From: JADJYF01 sp050186725
Lineage (GTDB): Bacteria; Pseudomonadota; Gammaproteobacteria; Ga0077536
Direction: 5' to 3'
Assembly: GCA_050186725.1 (NCBI GenBank)
Contig: JBFWYG010000001.1
Location: forward strand, 163,558 to 227,557
DNA: 64,000 nt
This document shows, one piece after another, positions 1 to 8,675 of the stretch. The position numbers were made by a program, and so were the translations under genes. Position 1 is the first letter of the stretch. Each line of letters starts with the position of its first letter. Below the pieces are notes generated by a model. It saw nothing but the letters and a program-made list of their open reading frames with translations, searched no databases and had not been told where the DNA came from.

Positions 1-1035
1 GTACCACACGAAGAGGCTCATGGAGTGGCGCGCGCGGCCAATGCGCGCCGCGTTCCAGCGTCGCGGACGGCGACCGGGCAGCATGTGACTGTAGGTCCAC
101 AGCGGATCGGCGTTGGACACCACCAGGTCGGCGGCGATGCGCTCACCACCCGCCAGCCGGACACCGACCGCGCGCTCATCGTGGACGAGGATCTCATCGA
201 CTTCGGCGTCGCAGCGCAGCGTGTTGCCCTGGTGCGCGATCAGACCGGCGAGCCCCGCCACCAGCCGCCCCGTGCCACCCATCGCGTAGTGCACGCCCCA
301 ATGCTGCTCGAGATGCGAGATCAGCGTGTAGACCGAGGTGGTGGTGAAGGGATTGCCGCCCACCAGCAGCGGATGAAAGCTGAACGCGACACGCAGCCGC
401 TCGTCCTTCAGGTAACGCGCCACCAGCTGGTAGACCGACAGGTGACCGCGCAGCTGCGCCAGGCGCGGCAGCACGCGCAGCATGTCGCGCAAGCTGCCGA
501 AGGGACGATGACCGAGTTCGAGAAAGGCGATGTCGAAGATCTGCTTGGACAGCGCCATCAGCTGGTCAAAGCCCGGCAGATCGCTCGGCGCGAGGCGCGC
601 GACCTCGGCGCGCAACGCGTCACCGCGTCCGGCGCGAAACACGGCGCCGTCGTCGAAGCGGATTTCGTAGAAGGGATCGAGCGCCTTCAGTTCGACATCG
701 TCGGCCAGCGACCGTCCTGCCAGCTGCCACAGCTCTTCGAACAGGTGGGGTGCGGTGATGATGGTCGGGCCGGCGTCGAAGGTGAAGCCGTCCTGTTGAT
801 GAACCGCGGCGCGACCGCCGGGTGTCGAGAGTCGCTCGAGCACGGTCACGCGATAGCCGCGCGCGCCGAGCCGCACGGCCGCCGCCAGGCCGCCGAAACC
901 GCTGCCGATCACCACCGCGTGCGGCGCGTCGGCGCGGTGCGCGACACGGCGCGGGCCGTGCGCTGCGACGCGCAGGCTCGTGTGCGCGTGCGCGCCCAGT
1001 CCGCCGCGAAGCATCGAAGTATCGACTGCACTCAT
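1..1035 (-). CDS. crtI: Phytoene desaturase CrtI (C-terminus beyond the window)
   Basis: This enzyme desaturates phytoene stepwise in carotenoid synthesis. The visible 345 codons have an FAD-binding loop GSGFGG at residues 44-49, after an unusually long 40-residue N-terminal extension. The typical CrtI run follows: a PGGRA motif, then DAGPTIITAP, then LDPFYEIRF. The ATG at 1035 overlaps the bchO stop (ATGA) and has a GGAGGA ribosome-binding site about 7 bases upstream, so the start is well supported. The gene is the last visible member of the bch-puh superoperon and runs off the left edge. CrtD and CrtN belong to the same superfamily, but the motif spacing fits CrtI best. Confidence 0.88.
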   Translation of the reverse strand, partial: MSAVDTSMLRGGLGAHAHTSLRVAAHGPRRVAHRADAPHAVVIGSGFGGLAAAVRLGARGYRVTVLERLSTPGGRAAVHQQDGFTFDAGPTIITAPHLFEELWQLAGRSLADDVELKALDPFYEIRFDDGAVFRAGRGDALRAEVARLAPSDLPGFDQLMALSKQIFDIAFLELGHRPFGSLRDMLRVLPRLAQLRGHLSVYQLVARYLKDERLRVAFSFHPLLVGGNPFTTTSVYTLISHLEQHWGVHYAMGGTGRLVAGLAGLIAHQGNTLRCDAEVDEILVHDERAVGVRLAGGERIAADLVVSNADPLWTYSHMLPGRRPRRWNAARIGRARHSMSLFVWY

Positions 1036-1994
1036 GAACCTTGTCCTCCGACGATGCGCGGCGTGATGCCGCCGGCCAGCACGCCCCAGGCAGCGGCGTC
1101 GCGCTCGATGATGCGCGCGACCGCGGCGGGGTCTTCCTCGTGGGCGAGATGGCCGAGTCCAATCAATCCGGTCACACGCGCGCCGGCCACGCGCCCGGCG
1201 ACGCGTTCCGCCTGCTCCGGCGGAACCATCGCATCGCGGCTGCCGACCACCAGGTCGAGCGGCACGGTGAGGCGCGGCAGCTGACGCGCCAGTGTGTCGA
1301 GATCCCATTGCGCCATCATGCCGAGCGCGGCGGCGACGTGCCTTGGATCGCAGGCGAGCCGCGCGTACAGGCCGGCGCCCTCGGCGTCCAGCGTCGAGCC
1401 AGTGCTCGCCAGCAGGCGATCGACGACGCCGGGCTGACGCGCGCGCCAGGCGAAGGCGCGCGCCGCCCAGGCGCTCCGCGCGAGCAGCTTGGCCGCGGGC
1501 GAGAAGAGGTGCGCCGCCACACCGCCAAAGGGCAGCAGCGCGCCGTTCACACTGACGATGCCACGCGCCGACGAGCGGCCCGCGAGCGCCATCTGCACCG
1601 CGATCGCGGCGCCCGCCGAATGGCCAACAATGAGCGCGGGCTCGGCGGCGAGCATGCCGAGCAGCTCGCGCAGGTTGTCGACCATGCCTGGCAGCGACAG
1701 CTGCGCGTGATCGGCGACGAGACTCGCGCCATGGCCGGGCAGATCGGGCGCAATCACCCGCAGCCGCGTCGCCAGCAGCGGCATCAGCGCGCGCCAGGAA
1801 TGACTGGAACTGCCGGTGCCGTGCAACAGCAGCACGGTCGGCCCTTCGCCCGCCACCTGCACGTGCCAGCGCACGCGCGGCGTGACGAGGAAGCGGCTGT
1901 GCTCCAGGTGCGGCCAGTCGCGCGCGAGGTCACCATGTTCGTCGGCGGCGCCGCAGTCGCGAGGCAAGGCCCAGTGCGGCGCGGGCTCAGCCAT
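1032..1994 (-). CDS. bchO: BchO, alpha/beta hydrolase of the magnesium chelatase operon
   Basis: A 320-residue alpha/beta-hydrolase. The oxyanion-hole segment reads LLHGTGSSSHSW and the nucleophile elbow GHSAGA has its serine at about residue 126. BchO proteins are encoded beside bchI and bchD in purple bacteria and are thought to help magnesium-porphyrin formation, but no reaction is firmly established. I start at the ATG at 1994, which overlaps the bchD stop by 8 bases; the open frame extends further upstream but is arginine-rich there and unlike the family. It overlaps crtI by 4 bases at its 3' end. Confidence 0.9.
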   Translation of the reverse strand: MAEPAPHWALPRDCGAADEHGDLARDWPHLEHSRFLVTPRVRWHVQVAGEGPTVLLLHGTGSSSHSWRALMPLLATRLRVIAPDLPGHGASLVADHAQLSLPGMVDNLRELLGMLAAEPALIVGHSAGAAIAVQMALAGRSSARGIVSVNGALLPFGGVAAHLFSPAAKLLARSAWAARAFAWRARQPGVVDRLLASTGSTLDAEGAGLYARLACDPRHVAAALGMMAQWDLDTLARQLPRLTVPLDLVVGSRDAMVPPEQAERVAGRVAGARVTGLIGLGHLAHEEDPAAVARIIERDAAAWGVLAGGITPRIVGGQGS

Positions 1995-3750
1995 GGGCCA
2001 CCCGGGGCGCATTCGGCAGCGCCGCGCGCGCCGCGCCGGCGATGCTCTGCGCATCGGCGTTCGGCAACGGCAGGTAGCGTGCGTGCATGCGCGTCGCGAG
2101 CTCCGCACCGAATTCCCGCGGCCGCGGCGCCACGTCGATCATCACCGCCGGCAGCGACAGCTGGGCTATCTCATCCGCCACCATGAGCGCGTCGCGCGCC
2201 GCCTGCTCCGCACCGCCGCGACCGCTGAGATCGACGTTGGGCCGACCGTCGGTGAGCACCACGATCAGCGGCGTGAGATCCTCGCCGCGCGCGCTTCCTG
2301 CCACTTCCCGGGCGAGCACGAGTCCGCTGGCCAGCGGCGAGCCGCCGCCACCCGGCAGATCGGCGAGGCAACGCCGCGCGCGTGTCAGGGCACGGGTCGG
2401 CGCGAGCACCAGTTCGGCGCCGGCACCGCGAAACGCGACCAGCGCGACGCGATCGCGACGCACGTAGCACTCGGCCAGCATCAGTTCGATCGCGCCCTTG
2501 GCCTCGGCCAGGCGCCGCGCCGCGGTCGAACCCGACGCGTCGACCACGAACACCGTGAGGCTGCGGCGCCGCTGCTGACGACGCACCGTGCGCAGATCGG
2601 CACCGCGCAGCGCGACGCAGGTACGGCTTGCGCCGGCGCTCGGCGCGCGCAGCTTCTGCCACGGTGCCGCGGCGCGCAGCGTCGCGATGAGATCCAGTCG
2701 CTGGCCGCCGCGGGGCACGCCGGCGCGCGGCGGCAGGGGTCGTCCGCGCCCCTGCGTTTCGGCGCGCTGGCCCGCGCGACCGCCGCCGCGACGCGCGCGT
2801 CGCGCGCCGCCTTGGGCGAGCGCGCGCAACACGTCATCGGGGATCGCCGCCTGGGTCGCGGCGACCAGCAGCTCGCGTTGCTCGTCGGCCTGGGCCTGGT
2901 CCTGCGCTTCTGCGTCGGACGATTCCTGCGTCGACTGTTCGGGTGGCGGCGGCGGCATCTCGGGCGGTGGGGCAAAGCGCACGGCGCGCGGCGCCAGCAC
3001 CAGCTGCGCTGCGAGGGCCGCGTGATGCTGATCGACCGTTTCCACGCCGTCGAGCGCGGCCGCGGCCCGCGCCACGCGCGCGGCCAGCAGGACGACCCGC
3101 AGCGAGGTGATGCCGACCGACGCCGCCGCTTCGACCAGCGCGGTGAGCAGGCTGTCGGCAATCGTCGCGCGGGCATGCCGCGCACGCGCCGCGTCGAGCT
3201 CGGCCCGCGACAGCGTGGCCGGCGTCAGTTCGCGCGGTCCGATGTCGTCCAGCGCGAGGCGCAGCGCGAGCCGCTCCTCGAGCGCCGCCGACACCGCCTC
3301 GTCGTCAGACGCGCGCTCGTCCAGCGCGACCACGTCGATCCGCGCGGCGGTGCGCGCGGACAAGCCTTCGCGCTCGACCTGGATCTCGCCGCGATCGAGC
3401 GCCGCGCACAGCAGCGCCGCGGCACTGGCGTCCAGCCGCTCGGCCATGGGCACCAGCACCACGCCGCCATCCGCGGCGGCGAGCAGGCCCTGTTCCAGCA
3501 TCGGCATGCCACTGGCGAGCGTCGCGCCCAGATCCAGGCCACCGACCAGACGCGCGAGCGGCACGTGGGGCGGCAGACGACCCCAGGGTTGGTCGGCGGG
3601 CAGGAACTCGCGCAGGGTTTCCAGCCAGCGATCGCGCACCGGCCCGGGCCGTGCCGCGAGCAGCACGCCGCAGCGCGCCACCGCCAGCAGCGCCGCCACG
3701 CGCTCCGCGCGCTGCCACGGCGTCAGCATGGGGTTGATGTCGGCGGTCAC
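1987..3750 (-). CDS. bchD: Magnesium chelatase subunit D
   Basis: BchD forms the AAA+ motor of magnesium chelatase with BchI; the motor drives Mg2+ insertion into protoporphyrin IX by BchH. The 587-residue protein has three parts. An N-terminal degenerate AAA-like domain comes first, then an acidic and proline-rich linker near residues 255-290 (a PPPPP run followed by Glu/Gln/Asp). Last is a C-terminal von Willebrand A domain whose metal-binding DASGS motif begins at about residue 404. The GTG start at 3750 overlaps the bchI stop (GTGA), giving translational coupling; an internal ATG at 3729 is the alternative. It overlaps bchO by 8 bases. Confidence 0.92.
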   Translation of the reverse strand: MTADINPMLTPWQRAERVAALLAVARCGVLLAARPGPVRDRWLETLREFLPADQPWGRLPPHVPLARLVGGLDLGATLASGMPMLEQGLLAAADGGVVLVPMAERLDASAAALLCAALDRGEIQVEREGLSARTAARIDVVALDERASDDEAVSAALEERLALRLALDDIGPRELTPATLSRAELDAARARHARATIADSLLTALVEAAASVGITSLRVVLLAARVARAAAALDGVETVDQHHAALAAQLVLAPRAVRFAPPPEMPPPPPEQSTQESSDAEAQDQAQADEQRELLVAATQAAIPDDVLRALAQGGARRARRGGGRAGQRAETQGRGRPLPPRAGVPRGGQRLDLIATLRAAAPWQKLRAPSAGASRTCVALRGADLRTVRRQQRRRSLTVFVVDASGSTAARRLAEAKGAIELMLAECYVRRDRVALVAFRGAGAELVLAPTRALTRARRCLADLPGGGGSPLASGLVLAREVAGSARGEDLTPLIVVLTDGRPNVDLSGRGGAEQAARDALMVADEIAQLSLPAVMIDVAPRPREFGAELATRMHARYLPLPNADAQSIAGAARAALPNAPRVAHG

Positions 3751-4763
3751 GCCGTGCACACCTCGGCGAGCGCGCGTTCGACCCTCACTGCGGAACCGGA
3801 CTCGTCCATCGGATTGCGCCGCAGGCGATGTCCCAGCGCCGCCGGTGCGACCGCGGCCAGGTGCGCGCTGGTGACTTCGCGCGCGCCTTCGAGCGCGGCC
3901 AGCGCGCGCGCCGAACGCATCAGGGTGAGTTCGCCGCGCAGGCCGTCGGTACCAAGCGCCAGGCACAGTTTCGCCGCCTGCTCGAGCAGCGGGTCGGACA
4001 CTTCCAGCGTCGCGAGGTGCGCGCGCGCCGCGACGATGCGCCTGCGCTCGCGTGCTTCGCGACCGCGCCACTCGGCGATGAAGGCCGCCGGATCGCGCTC
4101 GTAACGATCGCGCAGGCGAATCACCTCGACGCGCGTGCGCAGATCGCTCGGCGCCTTGACCTGCACCGCGAGGCCAAAGCGATCGAGCAACTGCGGACGC
4201 AGCTCGCCCTCCTCCGGGTTACCGCTGCCGATGAGCACGAAGCGCGCCGGATGACGGATGGACAGGCCTTCGCGCTCCACCACGTTCTCGCCCGAGGCGG
4301 CGACGTCGAGCAGCACGTCGACCAGGTGATCTTCCAGCAGGTTGATCTCGTCTACATAGAGGAAGCCGCCATTGGCGCGCGCCAGCAGCCCGGGCTCGAA
4401 AGCCTTCTCGCCGTGCACCAGCGCACGCTCCAGGTCGAGCGCGCCGACCACGCGGTCCTCGGTGGCGCCGAGCGGCAGGTCGACCACCGGCACCGGTCGC
4501 GTCTCCACCCGCACCCTACCGGGGGTGATGACGTGCGCGCAGCGCGCATCACTGCCTCGGGCGGCGCAGCCGTAGGGACAGTCGGCGACGACACGCTCGG
4601 GCGGCAGCAGCGCGGCGAGCGCACGCACCACGGTGGACTTGCCGGTGCCGCGGTCGCCGAACAGCAGCACGCCGCCGATGCTCGGGTCGATGGCCGCGAG
4701 CACCAAGGCGCGACGCATCTCTTCCTGGCCGAGCACCGCGGTGAAGGGAAAGGGTGTGGCCAT
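3747..4763 (-). CDS. bchI: Magnesium chelatase ATPase subunit I
   Basis: This AAA+ ATPase subunit of magnesium chelatase is 338 residues long, the usual family size. The Walker A motif GDRGTGKST is at residues 36-44, and the Walker B region reads FLYVDEINLLEDHLVD. Magnesium chelatase commits protoporphyrin IX to bacteriochlorophyll. The ATG at 4763 is preceded by an AGGAGA site about 7 bases upstream. A 36-base gap separates it from puhE, the widest break in the downstream half of the superoperon, so an internal promoter is possible, though I see no clear one. The stop overlaps the GTG of bchD. Confidence 0.95.
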   Translation of the reverse strand: MATPFPFTAVLGQEEMRRALVLAAIDPSIGGVLLFGDRGTGKSTVVRALAALLPPERVVADCPYGCAARGSDARCAHVITPGRVRVETRPVPVVDLPLGATEDRVVGALDLERALVHGEKAFEPGLLARANGGFLYVDEINLLEDHLVDVLLDVAASGENVVEREGLSIRHPARFVLIGSGNPEEGELRPQLLDRFGLAVQVKAPSDLRTRVEVIRLRDRYERDPAAFIAEWRGREARERRRIVAARAHLATLEVSDPLLEQAAKLCLALGTDGLRGELTLMRSARALAALEGAREVTSAHLAAVAPAALGHRLRRNPMDESGSAVRVERALAEVCTA

Positions 4764-4799
4764 AGCGGGTCTCCTGGGTAAGTTGGCGCGCGAGGTCGG

Positions 4800-5609
4800 T
4801 CAGTCCCGCGCCGCGCGCACGGCGAGCGGGGTTTCGATGCCGTTCCGCGAGCGACGCATGGCGAGCGCCCAGCGCCACAGCGCCGCATCCTGTACCGGCA
4901 CCACCAGGAACCAGTGCTCGAACACGGCGAGCAGCATCAGCGCCGCGAGCAGGCCGTCGGCGGTGGCGGCGAAACTGCCGGCCGGCGCCGACATCCCCGC
5001 GCGGAACAGTTCGGCGGTGACCACCGTCGCGGCGGTCACCGTGAAGGGGAACAGCAGGTTCATCGCGCGGCGCGGCATGAAAGTGACGAGGTAGCGGAGC
5101 TGCTCGGGCAGGAATTCCTCGTTCAGGTTGGGCACGCCGAGGAACAGGTTCAGCTTGCTGCTCCAGCGCATCAGCCACAGGACCAGGAAGGTATGGGCCG
5201 CCAGCGCGTTGGCCTGGTCGCGGCAGACGAACAACAGCGCCGCGCCGGTCACCACCACCGCCGCCTCGTGGTAGAGGCTGGTGCGAAGCGCGAGCTTGAA
5301 GCGCGCGAAACCGCGCAGACCGGGCGGACAGGGTTTCCGCCACGGCCCGGTGACGAAGCCCATGAAATAGCTCATCTCGATGAAGCCCCACAGCAGCACT
5401 GCCGCGGTGAAGGCCACGTAGGCAGCCGGCACGCTCGCGCTGTCGGCACTCCACGCGAGCGCGTAGAGTGCCAGCGCGCCGACCACACCGGCACCGACCA
5501 TGCTCCAGCGGAAGGTGCGGCGCGGCAGGCTGTCCAGGTACAGGATCACGCCCGTGCTGAACCACCACAGCAGCAACGCGTAGAGCATCGGCAGCGCGAC
5601 CTGGCTCAT
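4800..5609 (-). CDS. puhE: PuhE-type photosynthetic complex assembly protein
   Basis: A 269-residue integral membrane protein with about seven hydrophobic segments. It matches the family annotated as putative photosynthetic complex assembly protein 2 (PuhE, DUF3623); the segments LWGFIEMSYFMGFVTGP and KLNLFLGVPNLNEEFLP are typical. In purple bacteria puhE follows acsF and affects reaction-centre and bacteriochlorophyll levels, but its biochemical role is unknown. The gene starts 13 bases after acsF and is in the standard puhABC-acsF-puhE order. Confidence 0.88.
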   Translation of the reverse strand: MSQVALPMLYALLLWWFSTGVILYLDSLPRRTFRWSMVGAGVVGALALYALAWSADSASVPAAYVAFTAAVLLWGFIEMSYFMGFVTGPWRKPCPPGLRGFARFKLALRTSLYHEAAVVVTGAALLFVCRDQANALAAHTFLVLWLMRWSSKLNLFLGVPNLNEEFLPEQLRYLVTFMPRRAMNLLFPFTVTAATVVTAELFRAGMSAPAGSFAATADGLLAALMLLAVFEHWFLVVPVQDAALWRWALAMRRSRNGIETPLAVRAARD

Positions 5610-5622
5610 GCGTGCTGGTCGC

Positions 5623-6690
5623 TCACCACGCCGGGGAGAGGCGCACGCGCGCCGGCAGATCGTTCTGGCGTGCCGGCAGGCAGAACAGGCGCGCGAACAC
5701 CGCCGCGCCGTTCACGGCCAGACCCGCGCGCTTGATCAGCCCGAGCAGCCCGCCGCGCCGCCGCGCCGCGGCGCTGGCGAGACCGATCTCCACCAGCCTG
5801 TCCAGGCCACGCTTGAAGGCCGGGGCGTTGAAGTCGAGCTCCACCGGGAACACCTGGCGCGCGATGGTCGAGGTGATGTCGAACACGGCGAAGTCGTAAT
5901 CGGTCGCCTCGAAGCCGAGCGCCGCGTGCAGCGCCGGGCGCGTGTGATCGCGCACGTACATGGTGGCGAACACCGCCAGCAGGAAGAAGCGGATCCACAG
6001 CTTGTTGACCCCGGACAGCAGCGCGGGGTTGGCGCGCATGATCAGCGCGAAGGCCTCACCATGGCGGAATTCGTCGTTGCACCAGTGTTCGAACCACTTG
6101 AATATCGGGTGGAAGCGCAGTTCGGGATGACGCTCGAGCTGGCGGTAGATGGTGATGTAGCGCGCGTAGCCGATCTTCTCCGACAGGTAGGTCGCGTAGA
6201 AGATGAACTTGGGACGAAAGAACGTGTACTTCTTGGCCTTGCGCAGGAACGCGAGATCCATGCCCAGACCGAAATCCTTGAGCGCCTGGTTGATGAAGCC
6301 GGCGTGGCGCGATTCGTCGCGCGCCATTAAGCCCATCAGGTCGCGCACCTCGGGATTCTTGCAGTGCTTCTTCGCTTCGGCGTAGAGCACGCAGCCGGAG
6401 AACTCCGAGGTCGCGGAGGTCACCAGGAAATCCAGGAACTCCTCACGCAGTTCCACCGGCAGGTCGGTGAGCGCGACATCGAAGCCGTGGTCGCGCTCGA
6501 AGTGGTGGCGGTTCGGATCGGCGTGGAACTCCGCCATCATCGCGTCCCACTCGGCGCGCACCGGTTCGATGTCGATGCGATCGAGCGCGGCGAAGTCGGT
6601 GGTGTAGAAGCGCGGCGAGATCAGCGACTCCTGCCGCGCGCGGGTGGTGCTGTCGAACTGCTCGGCGACTGCCAGTGTGGTGCTGCTCAT
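5623..6690 (-). CDS. acsF: Aerobic Mg-protoporphyrin IX monomethyl ester cyclase AcsF
   Basis: AcsF is the membrane-associated diiron oxygenase that closes ring E of Mg-protoporphyrin IX monomethyl ester, using O2. The 355-residue protein shows both diiron motifs, ExxH within ARDESRHAGF and ExxH within CNDEFRHGEAF. It also has the conserved stretch around SATSEFSGCVLYAEAKKHC. The ATG at 6690 has an AGAGGA site upstream, and puhC ends 17 bases before it. The oxygen-independent enzyme BchE is not in the window, so ring-E formation here appears to rely on oxygen. Confidence 0.95.
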   Translation of the reverse strand: MSSTTLAVAEQFDSTTRARQESLISPRFYTTDFAALDRIDIEPVRAEWDAMMAEFHADPNRHHFERDHGFDVALTDLPVELREEFLDFLVTSATSEFSGCVLYAEAKKHCKNPEVRDLMGLMARDESRHAGFINQALKDFGLGMDLAFLRKAKKYTFFRPKFIFYATYLSEKIGYARYITIYRQLERHPELRFHPIFKWFEHWCNDEFRHGEAFALIMRANPALLSGVNKLWIRFFLLAVFATMYVRDHTRPALHAALGFEATDYDFAVFDITSTIARQVFPVELDFNAPAFKRGLDRLVEIGLASAAARRRGGLLGLIKRAGLAVNGAAVFARLFCLPARQNDLPARVRLSPAW

Positions 6691-6707
6691 GACGAAATCC
6701 TCTGCAT

Positions 6708-7229
6708 TCAGTTGGCGCGCGGTGCGCTCGGGGTGCGCGCCGCGCCGTCGGCCAGGGCGGCCTCCTCGCCGAGGCGCGGACCGGTGAGGGCGAACAGGCG
6801 CGCGAACGCGCCGTAGTTGTCGGGACCGAAAGCGGCAACGTCGACGCTGCGGCCGGTGACCGGATCCGCGACGGTCAGGCGACCATCGGCGAAGCGGGTC
6901 AGGCGAAACGGCGCCTGGGCCGCGCCCGCCTGGCGCTTGCGCTCGCGCGCGAGGCCGCGCAGCACGCCGCGCAGGAAGCCGTTGCCGCCAGCCGGCAGCA
7001 CTTCGGCGAGGCGCGACTCTCCATCACGGTAGATGACAATGGTGCCTTCGGCGCGATCCTCGAAGCGCAGGTCGCGAATCTCGACCGCGGCGCTCGCCGG
7101 CATGTGCGACAGGCCACGCTGGGTGCCGTGGCCGACGGCGACCGCCACCAGGCTGAGCAGCACCAGCGCGGCCGCGCTCCACAGGGTGGCGCGCGGGAAG
7201 CCCTCGCCATGATGGTGGTGCGAGGCCAT
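6708..7229 (-). CDS. puhC: Photosynthetic complex assembly protein PuhC
   Basis: A 173-residue protein with one N-terminal membrane segment at about residues 14-34 and a periplasmic domain that includes IRDLRFEDRAEGTIVIY and GFLRGVLRGLARER, both typical of the PuhC family. PuhC supports assembly or organisation of the reaction centre-LH1 core complex. The N-terminus begins with a short His-rich stretch (MASHHHHGEG). It begins 3 bases after the puhB stop, in the standard puhA-puhB-puhC order. Confidence 0.88.
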   Translation of the reverse strand: MASHHHHGEGFPRATLWSAAALVLLSLVAVAVGHGTQRGLSHMPASAAVEIRDLRFEDRAEGTIVIYRDGESRLAEVLPAGGNGFLRGVLRGLARERKRQAGAAQAPFRLTRFADGRLTVADPVTGRSVDVAAFGPDNYGAFARLFALTGPRLGEEAALADGAARTPSAPRAN

Positions 7230-7232
7230 GGC

Positions 7233-7874
7233 TCAGGCCGCCACCGCGGCGCCGGACACGGGACCGGCCGCGGAGCGCGGCACGGGCGTCGCGTGGCCGC
7301 CGCCGGCGCTGGCCACCAGTGCGCCGGCGAGGATGTCGGCAACCCCGACCGGCACGCCGCGGATCAGCGGGCGCGGCGCGTTCAGCCGCCAGCTCTGCAC
7401 GCAGGGCCACATGTGGATCACGCCGACTCGCTGCGCGCCGTCCAGGGTCAGCGCGATGTCGGCGCTGCCGTCGACCCGCCGCCGAACATCGGCCGCGGTG
7501 ATGGCGCTGAACGGCAGGTTGACCGCGAGCGGCACGGCAACGCCGAAGCGCAGCACCACCCGCCGGTCGGTCACCGTGTAGATGGTGGTGCGGGCGTAGA
7601 GCACGCCAGCGCCGAGCGCGATACCGAGCGCCAGCGTCGCGAGCGTCATCATCCAGGCGGCGGTGCCGGCCAGCACTGGCAGGCTGCCGCCTTCCCGCAT
7701 CACGCCGAGGGTCTGGGCGACCACCAGCACGGCGAAATAGATCATGAGCCCGCGCGCGTGAAACGCCGAGCACGCGAAGGGCCACCAGCCCGGCGAGCCC
7801 TGCCACAGCACCCGCTCACCGGCAGGCAGCGACGCCGGCAGGCCGGGCGAGGCCTCGTACTCGTGTTCGTTCAC
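7233..7874 (-). CDS. puhB: Photosynthetic complex assembly protein PuhB
   Basis: A 213-residue membrane protein with a PH-like domain. PuhB is a reaction-centre assembly factor in purple bacteria. The N-terminal LPAGERVLWQGSP is the family signature; two or three membrane segments follow, then YTVTDRRVVLRFGVAVPLAVNLPF. I take the GTG at 7874, whose GTGA overlaps the puhA stop; the open frame continues upstream as an arginine-rich shadow of puhA. This is one of several GTGA couplings in the cluster. Confidence 0.88.
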   Translation of the reverse strand: MNEHEYEASPGLPASLPAGERVLWQGSPGWWPFACSAFHARGLMIYFAVLVVAQTLGVMREGGSLPVLAGTAAWMMTLATLALGIALGAGVLYARTTIYTVTDRRVVLRFGVAVPLAVNLPFSAITAADVRRRVDGSADIALTLDGAQRVGVIHMWPCVQSWRLNAPRPLIRGVPVGVADILAGALVASAGGGHATPVPRSAAGPVSGAAVAA

Positions 7875-8650
7875 AGCCAGGGCTCCTGGCGCGACGGGTC
7901 GGCGTACAGGGTGCCGCCACCGTAGAAGGCCACCGTGCGCTCTTCCTCGAGCATGGTGACCTGGTCGGCGTTCGCGCGTGCCGGCGCCATCGCGAAGTGA
8001 TGTCCCTTCACCGAGCGCACGCGCACCTGGCCGCGCGCGCCATCGACGCGCGCGAAGTTCATCGGTAGCAGAACGCTGCGCGGACCGTCGGCCGCCGCGG
8101 CCATCACTTCCAGGTAACGAATGACGACCTCCGAGCGGTCGACCCACACGTCGGACACCGTGCCACCTATCTCGCCGTCCATGCCGACCACCGGCATGCC
8201 GCGCGGATCCGGGTCGCGGGCCTCGATGCTGTACTCCTTCGCCACCCGCATCGGCACGATCTTCGGTCCGCCCTCGAGGGTCAGGTCGGGCACGTCCGCG
8301 CGCAGTGCGTAGCTGCCGGGGCCGACGCCGTCCAGCATCGGATCGCCTGTCGGCACCGACGGCGAACCCGGCCAGCGCGCGGTCGGCGCGGCGGCGAAGG
8401 TGCGGCTGCTGTCGCGCTTGTCATTCGGCACCGACACCGTGCCGTGGCCATGACGCAGGCGGAAGACCTTGGGCGCCGGCACCCACATCAGCCCGGGATC
8501 TACGATGCGCCCATCGTCATGCTCGAGCGGGTAGCCCTCGCGACGGTCCTCGCGCCGCAGGTACAGCACGAGTCCGAAGAAGAACAGCCAGAAGCCGTAC
8601 AGCACGAGCTGCGCGACGTCGATGTAGGGCGTGATGGCTCCGGTTTCCAT
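7871..8650 (-). CDS. puhA: Photosynthetic reaction centre subunit H
   Basis: The H subunit caps the cytoplasmic face of the reaction centre and shapes proton uptake to the QB quinone. The 259-residue protein has one membrane helix at about residues 10-31, then a PRC-barrel domain with GMPVVGMDGEIGGTVSDVWVD and a C-terminal segment ending PSRQEPWL. Length and layout match the family. The ATG at 8650 is preceded by AGGAAAG. Genes for subunits L and M are not in the window. It lies 25 bases after lhaA. Confidence 0.95.
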   Translation of the reverse strand: METGAITPYIDVAQLVLYGFWLFFFGLVLYLRREDRREGYPLEHDDGRIVDPGLMWVPAPKVFRLRHGHGTVSVPNDKRDSSRTFAAAPTARWPGSPSVPTGDPMLDGVGPGSYALRADVPDLTLEGGPKIVPMRVAKEYSIEARDPDPRGMPVVGMDGEIGGTVSDVWVDRSEVVIRYLEVMAAAADGPRSVLLPMNFARVDGARGQVRVRSVKGHHFAMAPARANADQVTMLEEERTVAFYGGGTLYADPSRQEPWL

Positions 8651-8675
8651 GGGCTTTCCTCGAGCGGCCTGGCCG

